From positions 2,542,001 to 2,606,000 of the forward strand of contig NZ_JABWRY020000001.1 of assembly GCF_014269205.2 (NCBI RefSeq): a DNA stretch of 64,000 nucleotides, given 5' to 3'. This DNA comes from Pseudomonas kermanshahensis (lineage in GTDB: Bacteria > Pseudomonadota > Gammaproteobacteria > Pseudomonadales > Pseudomonadaceae). Shown one piece after another: positions 1-8,607 of the stretch. The translations under genes and the position numbers were made by a program. How positions within the stretch are numbered: the first letter of the stretch is position 1; each line of letters begins with the position of its first letter. The notes beneath the pieces are model-generated. The model saw nothing but the letters and a program-made list of their open reading frames with translations. It had not been told where the DNA came from and searched no databases.

Positions 1-1
1 G

Positions 2-220
2 GCTCTGGCCGAGGCCTTCGGCGACGACCGTCGGGCCTTGGTGAGCTACCAGCCGAACGTGGACCTGGAGGCCCTGTTCGGCCGCTATCCGCCTTTGCGT
101 ACCCCGCAATCGCGAGCCCTGGGATTTCATCACGATGGCTCTGCCCAAACGCTGGTGCGTAACGCCCTTAGCCTGAGCCAACGCCCGCGCCATGCGCGCG
201 CGTCATTACAAACCCTTTGA
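2..220 (+). CDS. NAD-dependent epimerase/dehydrogenase, C-terminal part
   Basis: The window opens inside this gene, so only the last 72 codons are visible. The reading frame is open from the first base and ends at a TGA. The tail, with the motif PPLRTPQSRALGF followed by GSAQTLVRNAL, resembles the C-terminus of extended short-chain NAD-dependent epimerases/dehydrogenases of the D-erythronate dehydrogenase type. The catalytic and cofactor-binding parts lie upstream and cannot be checked. The next gene starts 11 bases downstream on the same strand, so the two are probably cotranscribed. The family call is a recollection of the C-terminal pattern only. Confidence 0.55.
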   Translation, partial: ALAEAFGDDRRALVSYQPNVDLEALFGRYPPLRTPQSRALGFHHDGSAQTLVRNALSLSQRPRHARASLQTL

Positions 221-231
221 GACCTGCTGCC

Positions 232-1020
232 ATGACCCTTGCCCGTAAACGCCGCCTCGTCGATCTCTCGGTAACACTGGACAACAACCCCTACACCGAC
301 CCGCCGCCGCTGCTGCCCAAGATCGACTACATGGACCACCAGCAGGGTTGGCCTGAAATGGCCGCGATGTTCCCTGGCCTGTCCCTGGACCAGATGCCGG
401 GGCACGAGTCGTGGGCAGCAGAGCGCCTGTCGATCACCACCCACAGCGGCACTCACATGGATGCGCCTTGGCACTACGCCTCTACCACCGACGGCGGCAA
501 GCCGGCGTTCGGTATCGATGAGCTGCCGCTGGAGTGGTGCCTGCAAGCGGGAGTGAAGCTGGACTTTCGCCACCTGCCCGATGGCCATGTGGTGACTGGC
601 GCCGAGGTGCACGCTGAGCTTTCGCGTATCGGCCATGAGCTGCAACCGCTGGACATCGTGCTGGTGAACACCCGTGCCGGCAGCCTGTTCGGCGAGCCGG
701 GGTATCTGGAAGCAGGCGTCGGCATGGGCCGTGAAGCCACCCTCTACCTGCTGGAGCGCGGCGTGCGAGTCGTGGGTACCGACGCTTGGAGCTGGGACGC
801 ACCCTTCAAGTACACCCGCGAACGCTTCGCCGCGAGTGGCGATGCGTCGATCATCTGGGAAGGCCACAAGGCTGGGCGCGACATCGGCTACGGCCAGATG
901 GAGAAACTGGCCAACCTTGATAGCCTGCCGGCCAGCGGCTTTTTGGTGTCTTGCTTCCCTTACAAGATCAAGCATGCCTCGGCCGGCTTCGTCCGCGCCG
1001 TGGCCATCTTCGAAGAATAA
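232..1020 (+). CDS. Cyclase-family metal-dependent hydrolase
   Basis: 262 residues. The motif H71-SGTHMDAPW-H81 is the metal-binding signature of the cyclase family (PF04199), which includes kynurenine formamidase and isatin hydrolase. These enzymes open amide or lactam bonds in aromatic and heteroaromatic substrates using a divalent metal. The ATG at 232 is preferred to an upstream in-frame TTG at 217, because TTG would overlap the preceding gene's stop. It lies between a dehydrogenase and a sulfatase, which suggests a step in one catabolic route. Formamide, isatin-like or other lactam substrates are all possible; the sequence does not decide. Confidence 0.85.
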   Translation: MTLARKRRLVDLSVTLDNNPYTDPPPLLPKIDYMDHQQGWPEMAAMFPGLSLDQMPGHESWAAERLSITTHSGTHMDAPWHYASTTDGGKPAFGIDELPLEWCLQAGVKLDFRHLPDGHVVTGAEVHAELSRIGHELQPLDIVLVNTRAGSLFGEPGYLEAGVGMGREATLYLLERGVRVVGTDAWSWDAPFKYTRERFAASGDASIIWEGHKAGRDIGYGQMEKLANLDSLPASGFLVSCFPYKIKHASAGFVRAVAIFEE

Positions 1021-1038
1021 GAACAGGAGCAACTCCCT

Positions 1039-2676
1039 ATGCGATTACGCATACTGTTGGCGGCCTTGGCGTGCTTTGCGCCAGTCTTCGCCGGCGCGGC
1101 CGAGCGCCCCAATATATTGCTGATCGTAGCCGATGACCTGGGCTACTCCGACCTCGGCGCCTTCGGTGGTGAAATTGCCACACCGAGCCTCGATCACCTG
1201 GCGGCCAGTGGCCTGCAACTGACCAGCATGTACGCTGCGCCGACCTGTTCGCCGACCCGATCCATGCTGATGTCCGGCACCGACAACCACCTGGCCGGGC
1301 TGGGTACCATGGCCGAAGGGATGCAGCCATTCCAGCGAGGCAAGCCAGGCTATGAGGGCTACCTCAACCAACAGGCGCACTCTATCGCCGGCCTCTTGCG
1401 CGATGGTGGTTACCGTACCGCCATGGTCGGCAAGTGGCACTTGGGCCTGGCCCCGGAGCAGGGCCCGGACCGTCGTGGCTTCGAGCAGTCTTTCACCCTG
1501 CTCGAAGGGGGTGGGGTGCACTTCAAGCCCGCCCCTGGCTCGACCGCGAAGATCGAACAACTCTCTTACCGCGAGAATGGCAAGCCAGTGGAGCTTCCGG
1601 ATGACTTCTATTCCACGGACTTCTATACCGACAAGTTGCTGGCGTACCTGAAGGCGGGGCAGGGCAGTGGCAAACCCTTCTTCGCGTATGCGGCTTACAC
1701 CTCGCCACACTGGCCGTTGCAAGCACCGCAGGCTTACCTGGATAAATACCGCGGTCGCTACGACGGCGGCTACGACGCGGTTCGCCAGGCGCGAATCGAG
1801 CGCATGAAAGAAAAAGGCCTGCTGCCTGCCGACTTCCAGAGCGCCGCGCCGCTCCCGGTCACCCCGCAGTTGCCTGGCTGGGACCAACTGGACCCCCAGC
1901 GCAAGCGCATCGAGGCGCGCAAGATGGAGATCTACGCCGCGATGGTGGACAACCTCGACCACAACGTCGGTCGCCTGCTGGAATACCTGCAGACCAGCGG
2001 CCAGATGGACAACACCTTGATCGTTTTCATGTCCGACAACGGCCCCGCTGGCGAACGCCACGAGCAGTACTACCCCGCCGGCCCGAATACCGACAACCGC
2101 CTGGAGAATCTCGGCCGACGCGGGTCGCAGATCGACTACGGGCTGCGCTGGGCAGAGGTGAGCGCGGCGCCACTGCGGCTGTTCAAGGGCAGCACCGCCG
2201 AAGGCGGTATCAGCGTGCCGGCCATCGTACAATTGCCGGCCAGCCTCCGTCGTCAGGGGCTGGAGCGTGGTGTGGCACGGGTGGATGACCTAGCGCCGAC
2301 CTTCCTTGCCCTGGCGGGTCTGCCGGACCCGGGTGACCAGTACCAAGGCCAGCCCAAGCATCCCATCACCGGCCGCTCCATGCTGCCGATGCTCGAAGGC
2401 AAAGGCCGGGCTGAGCCGGTAATGGCCGGTGAGCTGTTTGGCAGCCGCTATTACCGCGAAGGTAACCTGAAACTCCTTGGCCTGGTGCCCTGGAGCATGC
2501 CGGGCCAGCCCCAGCCACCGTTGCGTTGGCAGTTGTTCGACTTGTCGCACGATCGCGGCGAGCAGCACGACCTCTCCGCCAGCCAGCCGGAAACCACGCA
2601 ACGCTTGCAGCAGGCCTGGCAGGACTACGCCCGCCGTGTCGGAGTGGTCGCACCGCCTCTGGCCAAGGCCCCATGA
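1039..2676 (+). CDS. Exported type I arylsulfatase
   Basis: 545 residues, a normal length for the alkaline-phosphatase-like sulfatase family. A Sec-type signal peptide covers about residues 1-20 (hydrophobic core, AGA-A cleavage region). It is followed by the metal-binding start NILLIVADDLGYSD and the sulfatase signature C70-SPTR, in which Cys70 would be converted to formylglycine. A further metal site lies in MSDNGPAGE. It should hydrolyse a sulfate ester, giving an alcohol or phenol plus sulfate, in the periplasm. The ATG has AGGAG ten bases upstream. Its stop overlaps the start of the next gene, which encodes the matching formylglycine-generating enzyme, so the two are translationally coupled. 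Confidence 0.92.
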   Translation: MRLRILLAALACFAPVFAGAAERPNILLIVADDLGYSDLGAFGGEIATPSLDHLAASGLQLTSMYAAPTCSPTRSMLMSGTDNHLAGLGTMAEGMQPFQRGKPGYEGYLNQQAHSIAGLLRDGGYRTAMVGKWHLGLAPEQGPDRRGFEQSFTLLEGGGVHFKPAPGSTAKIEQLSYRENGKPVELPDDFYSTDFYTDKLLAYLKAGQGSGKPFFAYAAYTSPHWPLQAPQAYLDKYRGRYDGGYDAVRQARIERMKEKGLLPADFQSAAPLPVTPQLPGWDQLDPQRKRIEARKMEIYAAMVDNLDHNVGRLLEYLQTSGQMDNTLIVFMSDNGPAGERHEQYYPAGPNTDNRLENLGRRGSQIDYGLRWAEVSAAPLRLFKGSTAEGGISVPAIVQLPASLRRQGLERGVARVDDLAPTFLALAGLPDPGDQYQGQPKHPITGRSMLPMLEGKGRAEPVMAGELFGSRYYREGNLKLLGLVPWSMPGQPQPPLRWQLFDLSHDRGEQHDLSASQPETTQRLQQAWQDYARRVGVVAPPLAKAP

Positions 2677-3680
2677 GGCGCCAGCTCTTCGTCGTGGGTG
2701 GCTTGAGTGTGCTGGCCCTGGCGACGGTAGCTGCGCGCTCGCCCACCAGCCTGCCCTTGGGCAATGTCGCCGGCTGCGAGGCCTACGGTGGCTTGCCGGC
2801 GGGTTGGGGCAACGACCCGCTGGCCGGGATGGTCCGCGTCAGCGGCGGGCGCTTCACCCCCGGCACTGATGGGGGTTACCCGGATGAGCGACCGTTAGCC
2901 CCAGTGCACGTCGGCGACTTCTGGATCGATCGCACCGAGGTTACCCGCGCGCAGTTCGGCGCCTTTGTCGAGGCCACCCATTACATCACCGAGGCTGAGC
3001 GCTCCGGTGGCGCCGCGTTGTTCCACGTACCGCTGGACACGGCCAGCGGCGGGTCGGCGTTGCCTTGGTGGCGTTACGTAAGGGGTGCTGACTGGCGCCA
3101 CCCATCGGGCCCGGACGGGCCGTTGGCCAACCTGGACCAATACCCAGTGACCTTGGTCACCCTGGCGGACGCCCAGGCCTACGCACAGTGGCGCGGCAAC
3201 GACCTTCCCAGCGAGGCCGAGTGGGAATATGCAGCGCGCGGCGTTGACCCCTCGCAACGTCTCGGCGAGGAACCACGCGACAGCAACGGCCAGCCCGCCG
3301 CAAATTACTGGCAGGGCGTGTTCCCCGTGCATGACGCAGCCGAGGACGGTTTCGCTGGCGTTGCCCCAGTGGGCTGTTTTGCCGCCAACGCCGCTGGGCT
3401 GTTCGACATGATCGGCAACGTTTGGGAATGGACGGCAGATGCCCAATGGGGGCCGCTGATCAGTCACGCCAATGGCGATCCGAGCCAATTGCGTAGCGCG
3501 CTTGCACCGTCGCGTCCTCAGGTCATCAAGGGTGGCTCCTACCTTTGCGCCGCGTCCTATTGCGCCCGCTATCGCACGGCGGCACGTGAGCGCCAGGATG
3601 CGGACCTGGCGACCTCTCATGTGGGCTTTCGCACCATTCGCCGTATCCCGCCAACAACCTTGACCCACTCGGAGTGGTAG
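2673..3680 (+). CDS. Formylglycine-generating enzyme (SUMF1/FGE family)
   Basis: 335 residues with a hydrophobic N-terminal segment (about residues 5-21), so probably exported or membrane-tethered. The FGE-sulfatase domain runs from about residue 50 to 325. It contains LPSEAEWEYAARG, NVWEWTADA and the active-site block GGSYLCAASYCARYRTAAR, with the redox cysteines C292 and C297 spaced as in human FGE. It would oxidise the CxPxR cysteine of the sulfatase encoded directly upstream. The ATG overlaps the sulfatase stop by four bases (ATGA). A longer reading frame upstream is the shadow of the sulfatase gene. Confidence 0.9.
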   Translation: MRRQLFVVGGLSVLALATVAARSPTSLPLGNVAGCEAYGGLPAGWGNDPLAGMVRVSGGRFTPGTDGGYPDERPLAPVHVGDFWIDRTEVTRAQFGAFVEATHYITEAERSGGAALFHVPLDTASGGSALPWWRYVRGADWRHPSGPDGPLANLDQYPVTLVTLADAQAYAQWRGNDLPSEAEWEYAARGVDPSQRLGEEPRDSNGQPAANYWQGVFPVHDAAEDGFAGVAPVGCFAANAAGLFDMIGNVWEWTADAQWGPLISHANGDPSQLRSALAPSRPQVIKGGSYLCAASYCARYRTAARERQDADLATSHVGFRTIRRIPPTTLTHSEW

Positions 3681-3735
3681 GGTAGTACAAGCAGTCTGAA
3701 TGACCCCTCGCCAACCGGTTTGCCGGGAAACGAAG

Positions 3736-3770
3736 AGCGGGTCGCCCCAGGGTATAGGGGGCGACCCGCT
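3736..3770. terminator. Strong hairpin between convergent genes
   Basis: A 13-base arm beginning AGCGGGTCGCC and ending CCCC is perfectly complemented by GGGGCGACCCGCT after a nine-base loop. It sits between the convergent FGE and dioxygenase genes, where a bidirectional terminator is expected. No T-tract follows on either strand, so the termination role is inferred from position and stem strength. Confidence 0.6.
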
Positions 3771-3804
3771 CACGGCGTGTCAGCGTTCGTGGAGCCACCC
3801 ACCC

Positions 3805-4740
3805 TCAATGTTTGGGTGGCGGGCCGCCAGGGGCCCATTTTTCCTGGTAGTGGAAGAGAAAGTACTGCGAGTTGTCGGCACCGGGCGCTGCAACCCGCGC
3901 GGTCCAGCGCTCGTCATGCAGGTCCATGTCGGCGTCATATTCCACGTGGCAGCCCATGGGGCTGTTGAAGTACCAGAACCAGTTGGACCCCAGCTGGTGA
4001 CGCCCTGGCCCCCAGAACGACTCATAGCCTTTCTCGACGAAGCGGGTACCGGCAATCATTACCTCGGTTGGGCCACCCATGTGGAAGGTAAAGTGTTCGA
4101 TACCTTTCATGAACGGCGGCGTCTGGATCAGGAACAGGGTGTGGTGGTCCTGGGTGCCAGCCGGGCGCAGGAAGGGGCCGGTGTCGACGAAGCGGTCGGT
4201 GCAGACAAAGCCCAGGCGGGTGTAGAACGCTTCTGCCTTGGCCTGGTCAGGCACGAAATAGACCACATGCGACAGGCTGCGTGGCAAAGCCGGCATGTCG
4301 TCGCTGGCGCCCAGCGAGTTGATGGCGCGGCCCAGCTGTGCGCCGGGGGCGTTGCTTATCTCGCCGGGCATCACCAACGGGCGGCGCAGGGTGATGCGAA
4401 AACCTAGGGCGAAGCCCATGTCGTCCACCACGCGCAAAACGCCGTCCTCCCCACGCACAACGGTGCGGTCCTTGGAAAGTTCGGCCTCGATGGCCTGCAG
4501 GGTGGCTTCGTCGGCTACGCCGTAAACGGTTTCGCGCAGGGTGTTCGCAGTCTCCATGGCCTTGGGCAGGCGTGGGTCGTCGCGGTGGCGAATTTCAATG
4601 CCAGTGCCGTCCAGGGCCTCAAGGTAGCCGCCGGCTTCGTCCAGCTTGCCCGGCTTCAAACCGTAGTCGGTGAGGTATTGCACGCAGGCGTCGACGTTGT
4701 CGACGCCGAACACAAGGTAATCAGGTCCGATGATCTTCAT
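3805..4740 (-). CDS. VOC-family extradiol ring-cleavage dioxygenase
   Basis: 311 residues with two vicinal-oxygen-chelate modules, the usual layout of type I extradiol dioxygenases. The C-terminal module carries the expected 2-His-1-carboxylate iron ligands: H158 in LSHVVYFV, H216 in IEHFTFHMGG and E267 in CHVEYDADMD. The enzyme should cleave a catechol-like or dihydroxy-heteroaromatic ring next to the hydroxyls. The ATG at 4740 is chosen because the family alignment starts at MKIIGPDYLVFGV. It lies 22 bases after a hydrolase gene on the same strand, which fits ring cleavage followed by hydrolysis of the product. The substrate is unknown. Confidence 0.88.
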   Translation of the reverse strand: MKIIGPDYLVFGVDNVDACVQYLTDYGLKPGKLDEAGGYLEALDGTGIEIRHRDDPRLPKAMETANTLRETVYGVADEATLQAIEAELSKDRTVVRGEDGVLRVVDDMGFALGFRITLRRPLVMPGEISNAPGAQLGRAINSLGASDDMPALPRSLSHVVYFVPDQAKAEAFYTRLGFVCTDRFVDTGPFLRPAGTQDHHTLFLIQTPPFMKGIEHFTFHMGGPTEVMIAGTRFVEKGYESFWGPGRHQLGSNWFWYFNSPMGCHVEYDADMDLHDERWTARVAAPGADNSQYFLFHYQEKWAPGGPPPKH

Positions 4741-4762
4741 GGTCGGTTTCTCTTCTTGTCTA

Positions 4763-5920
4763 TCAGGCGGTACGACCACCGAGGTTTTCGGCGACCCAGT
4801 CGGCGATGTACTGGCCGGCGTTAATGGAGTTATCGAAGCTGGAGTGCTGCACACCGCCTTCGCGCGGGGTGAAGATCTTCAGTTCGCGCTTGGGGCTATT
4901 GACCAGTTGTTCGTAGGTGCGGTGGGCCCATTTGAGCGGGATCTGTGAGTCCTGCTCGCCATGGGTGACCAGGAACGGCACCTTGATCCGTTCCACCACG
5001 CCGTCTAGGTGGACGTTTTCGGCGATGGTCATGAATTCGTCGATGTTTTTGCCGCCCCACACCCAGCGCACGTGCTCCCAGTAATGCGGCACCGGGAAGC
5101 TGCCTTCGCGTTCCAGGCGGCGCTTTTGCACGTCGCGCCAGTCGTGGTTGGCGCCCCACACCACGCCACAGGCAAAGCGCGGCTCGAAAGCCACCACACG
5201 CGGGCAGTAGTAGCCGCCCAGCGACACGCCTTCGCAGCCGATGCGCTTGGGGTCCACATCCGCACGGGTTTCCAGCCAGTCGAACACGCGGCTGCCCCAA
5301 TGCTCGGCGTCATAACGGGCTTTCAGGTCGTGCAGGCGCAGCGCTTCGCCGGCGCCCGGCTGGTCGATCACTAGCGATGACACGCCCCGCTTGGCGAGCC
5401 AGGTCGGCAGGCCAACCCGGTATTTCATTTCTTTCGTGGAATCCAGGCCGTTGAGTTGCAGCAGTAGAGGCGCCGGCCCCTGTACGCCTTCGGCACGGAT
5501 GAATAGCCCGGAAATGACTTTGCCCTCATAGGGGATCTCGACCCGCTCGCAATTCTCGCCGGAGAGCGCGATGCCGCGGGCGAAGGTGTCGAGGAAGCGT
5601 TGGTAAAGCGCCATGCGACCTGGGGCGCCGTGAGCTTGCAGGCGTTCACCTGTGAGGTAGTAGGTTGCGGCACGGTTGTACTTTTCGCCGGCCGAAAGCA
5701 GGCGGCCTTTCTCTTCGTCCTCGCGGGCCAGGTCGCAGAGTTTGTCGGCCGTCTTCGACCAGGCTTCTCGAAAGGCGCGGGTTCCGTCGGCGTCAGGTTG
5801 CTTGGCGGCTTCCTGAAGCGGTTCGCACATTTCGACGATTTCACCGATGCGCGCGCCCATCTCGATAGCGAGGTTTACCGAGAGGTTCCAAACGTAGTTG
5901 GTGGGGAAATAGCGGAACAT
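4763..5920 (-). CDS. Alpha/beta hydrolase, carbon-carbon bond hydrolase-like
   Basis: 385 residues. An all-helical N-terminal region of about 120 residues precedes an alpha/beta-hydrolase core with nucleophile motif GVS233LGG, an acid in THGEQDSQIP and a histidine in GGVQHSSFDN. This arrangement resembles the FrsA/2,6-dihydroxypseudooxynicotine hydrolase group, members of which cleave carbon-carbon bonds in ring-opened or ketone intermediates. The ATG at 5920 has GAAGGA upstream; longer in-frame starts would run far into the intergenic region. Cotranscription with the extradiol dioxygenase supports a role after ring opening, which is an inference. Confidence 0.82.
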   Translation of the reverse strand: MFRYFPTNYVWNLSVNLAIEMGARIGEIVEMCEPLQEAAKQPDADGTRAFREAWSKTADKLCDLAREDEEKGRLLSAGEKYNRAATYYLTGERLQAHGAPGRMALYQRFLDTFARGIALSGENCERVEIPYEGKVISGLFIRAEGVQGPAPLLLQLNGLDSTKEMKYRVGLPTWLAKRGVSSLVIDQPGAGEALRLHDLKARYDAEHWGSRVFDWLETRADVDPKRIGCEGVSLGGYYCPRVVAFEPRFACGVVWGANHDWRDVQKRRLEREGSFPVPHYWEHVRWVWGGKNIDEFMTIAENVHLDGVVERIKVPFLVTHGEQDSQIPLKWAHRTYEQLVNSPKRELKIFTPREGGVQHSSFDNSINAGQYIADWVAENLGGRTA

Positions 5921-6272
5921 ATTGTTGTTTTTCCTTCTTCTGGTCCTGGCCGCAATCGACCCTGCATAGCCAGGGCTATCGCCCGAGGCGCTGTTCGCAG
6001 ATCGGCAGGGCTCAAGTCGGGCAACCCGGTGTGAACGCTCCCGCATCAGGCAGTGGCGCGGGCGTCGGCCGCCCCTTGGGGCAGCTTGCGCAAGCTCGCA
6101 TGGGCCAAAGGATTGGACAAATCGCTTGTTTGGATGCCAGCTATCGGATTGCGAGATACCTGGCGTGCCGCCGTGATGGCAGGCATGGCGAACGCTGAGG
6201 GGACGCATCGCCAGTATCGTTTGGTTGCGCATCCGGGACGGGGCTGTAGCGGGACCCCGGATGCCGAGGGGC
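5921..6272. other. Intergenic region between hydrolase and LysR genes
   Basis: About 350 bases lie between the hydrolase start and the 3' end of the LysR gene, both on the minus strand. The region must contain the hydrolase-dioxygenase promoter. I found no clear operator matching the palindrome seen upstream of the monooxygenase, and no convincing small gene. Confidence 0.4.
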
Positions 6273-7196
6273 TCAAGCGGTAACGGCAGACTCTGGGCGG
6301 CTGACCATCTCCGTCAGCTTTTCGCGCAGCCAGCGCAGCATGGGGTCACGGTCCAGGCTGCGGTGCCAACTCATGTATTCCTGCATGGCCGGCAGCTCCA
6401 CCGGCGGCGGCAAGATGCGCAGCGGCAGGTTGCGTGCATAAAGCCGTGCCAGGCGGCTGTGCATGGTGGCGATGCGTTGGGTCCCAATGACCAGTTGCGC
6501 CAAGGTATTGAAGTCGTGGGTGATGACTTCCACGCGGCGTTTGCAACCGTATTGGCTCATGAACCACTCCTCTATGCCGGGCGTACGGCTGCGCCCGAAG
6601 GCGACGCCGACATGGCCCAGCTCAAGGTAGCGTTCCAGTGTCAGGCGCTCGCCGATGCTGTGGTTCTCGGCGCACACCACGCAGACGTGCTGTTCGTCGA
6701 ACAAGAGCTGTGAGGGGTGCTCCTTAACGATGAAGTGCTCTGGCGCGATCATCAGGTCCACTTCGCCGCGCATGAGCATTTCCATGGCGGTCTGGCCGGG
6801 GCTGATGAGTTCGAAGGTGATGTTCGGGGCTTCGTGGTTGATCTCGCGAATCGCCTCGGCGAACAGCACGCTGATCAGGTAGTCCGAGGCCATGATGCGG
6901 AAGTGACGTTTACTCTCGGAGATGTCGTGCACTGGTTTGGCGGTGATGGAGGTCTGGATTTTCAGCAGTACGTCGCGAACCGGTAACGCCAGTTCCTTTG
7001 CCAGTGGAGTGGGCATCATCTTGCGGCCCACCTGCACTAGCAGGTCATCTTCGAAGTAGGTCCGCAGGCGTCCGAGCACACCGCTGGTGGCCGATTGGGT
7101 CATGTGCAGGCGGGCGGCGGCACGGGTGATGTTCTGCTCTTCGAGCAGTACATCCAGCGCCACCAGGAGGTTCAAATCCAGGTGTTTAAAGCGCAT
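6273..7196 (-). CDS. LysR-family transcriptional regulator
   Basis: 307 residues. The N-terminal winged helix-turn-helix (LDLNLLVALDVLLEEQNITRAAARLHMTQSATSGVLGRLR) is of the NahR/NodD-like LysR group, followed by the inducer-binding domain. The second ATG (MRFKHLDLN) is preferred to one three codons upstream because AAGAGA is then eight bases away. It is transcribed divergently from the FAD monooxygenase gene, with a palindrome in the shared region, so it probably activates the cluster when the aromatic substrate or an intermediate is present. Confidence 0.88.
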   Translation of the reverse strand: MRFKHLDLNLLVALDVLLEEQNITRAAARLHMTQSATSGVLGRLRTYFEDDLLVQVGRKMMPTPLAKELALPVRDVLLKIQTSITAKPVHDISESKRHFRIMASDYLISVLFAEAIREINHEAPNITFELISPGQTAMEMLMRGEVDLMIAPEHFIVKEHPSQLLFDEQHVCVVCAENHSIGERLTLERYLELGHVGVAFGRSRTPGIEEWFMSQYGCKRRVEVITHDFNTLAQLVIGTQRIATMHSRLARLYARNLPLRILPPPVELPAMQEYMSWHRSLDRDPMLRWLREKLTEMVSRPESAVTA

Positions 7197-7242
7197 CACG
7201 GGCATCTCTTGTTGTATTTATTTTCGCGATACCCTGCATCCC

Positions 7243-7257
7243 GACTAACGATTAGTC
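7243..7257. promoter_or_regulatory. Palindrome in the LysR/monooxygenase intergenic region
   Basis: GACTAA-CGA-TTAGTC is a perfect 6+3+6 inverted repeat in the divergent promoter region between the LysR gene and the FAD monooxygenase. LysR regulators bind interrupted palindromes of the T-N11-A type, so this is the best candidate binding site in the region. Confidence 0.5.
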
Positions 7258-7415
7258 AAATTGTTCCTCCCTTCCTAGCCTGTGCTCCTAAGGGCCTCTC
7301 TGTTGTTGTGCTATCCAGCCGCGCTGGCGTGGTCCCGGTCAAAACACTGTTAATGCTCGGGTTGTCACGCTCGCGATCGACCCTGCGCTCCCACAACAAG
7401 AACAAGGATTCATCC

Positions 7416-8543
7416 ATGAGCAGCGATATCAGCAAGGTACTCGTAGTCGGCGGCGGGATTGGTGGCCTCTGCGCGGCCATCGCATTGCGCCGCCAGGGCA
7501 TCGCGGTGGACCTGGTGGAAATCAAGTCCGAGTGGACCGTCTATGGCGTCGGCATCATTCAGCAGAGCAACGTAGTGCGAGAGATGGCCCGCCTCGGCGT
7601 GCTCGAAGGCTACCTCGAAGCGGCCTATGCCTTCGAGGACGTTGGCATCTACGATCTGCAGGGCAATGCCCTGGTACGCATCCCAGGCCAGCGCCTGGCC
7701 GGCCCGGAGTATCCCGCCAACGTCGGTATCTCGCGCCTGTCTCTGCACCAGGTGCTGAGCACCACTGCGATCGACCTTGGCACCCAGGTACGCCTTGGCT
7801 TGTCGGTAGAATCCTTCCAACAAGACGCGGCCGGCGTGGATGTGAGCTTCACCGATGGCAGCGCTGCTCGCTACGACTTGGTTGTGGGGGCCGACGGCGT
7901 TTACTCGAAGATTCGCGGCATGCTCTTTGGCGACACCTACAAGCCGCGTTTCACCGGGCAGGCCGTGTGGCGCTACAACTTTCCTCGACATCCTTCCATT
8001 GATCATCTGGCGAGCTATGTCGGCGCTGAGGGCAACGCCGGCCTGGTACCGCTGTCCGATGACCTGATGTACATGTTCTCCACCTCACACGAACCGGGTA
8101 ACCCCCGCTATGAGCCGGCACAGTTGGCCGAACTGATGCGTGACCGCATCAGTAAGATCGCAGGCCTAGTGGGCGAGCTGCGCGAGCAGATTACCGACAG
8201 CAGCCAGGTGGTCTACAAACCCATGGAAGTGGTGTTCGTCAACGAACCTTGGTTCAAAGGCCGTGTGCTGCTGATTGGCGACGCGGCTCATGCAACCACG
8301 CCGCATCTGGGGCAGGGCGCCGGGATGGCAATCGAAGACGCGCTGGTTCTGAGCCTGGAGCTGTGCGGCAGCGGCTCGGTGGAGGAGCGGCTTGAGCGTT
8401 TCATGACGCGCCGCTTTGAGCGCTGCAAGTACATCAGCGAGAACTCGATCATGGCCGGGGAGAGGGAAATGGCCCGTGACGCGACGTTCGATCGCATCGG
8501 ACTGACCAAGGCGATGCTCAAGCTGACCGCCGAACCGATCTGA
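7416..8543 (+). CDS. Class A FAD-dependent monooxygenase
   Basis: 375 residues with the three flavoprotein hydroxylase fingerprints: dinucleotide-binding VVGGGIGGLCAAIAL at residues 10-24, the DG motif DLVVGADGVYSKIR, and the GD motif GRVLLIGDAAHATTPH followed by GQGAGMAIEDA. It should use NAD(P)H and O2 to hydroxylate an aromatic or N-heteroaromatic substrate. The ATG at 7416 begins the Rossmann domain at the usual distance; longer in-frame extensions run through the promoter region. It is the first gene of the plus-strand arm and probably provides the dihydroxy ring for the dioxygenase encoded upstream. Confidence 0.9.
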   Translation: MSSDISKVLVVGGGIGGLCAAIALRRQGIAVDLVEIKSEWTVYGVGIIQQSNVVREMARLGVLEGYLEAAYAFEDVGIYDLQGNALVRIPGQRLAGPEYPANVGISRLSLHQVLSTTAIDLGTQVRLGLSVESFQQDAAGVDVSFTDGSAARYDLVVGADGVYSKIRGMLFGDTYKPRFTGQAVWRYNFPRHPSIDHLASYVGAEGNAGLVPLSDDLMYMFSTSHEPGNPRYEPAQLAELMRDRISKIAGLVGELREQITDSSQVVYKPMEVVFVNEPWFKGRVLLIGDAAHATTPHLGQGAGMAIEDALVLSLELCGSGSVEERLERFMTRRFERCKYISENSIMAGEREMARDATFDRIGLTKAMLKLTAEPI

Positions 8544-8607
8544 AACTGCTAGCCGTGGCGGCTATTCCGGTATTTACGCGTTCACCCCCTGAGTTATCGA
8601 GGTCTCT

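Noticed and set aside
130..1032. Long minus-strand open frame opposite the cyclase gene
   Set aside because: It is the mirror of a well-supported GC-rich gene, with no recognisable family pattern and no ribosome site.
1045..2232. 395-residue minus-strand frame under the sulfatase gene
   Set aside because: High GC third positions of the sulfatase gene create open antisense frames; the protein shows no known motif.
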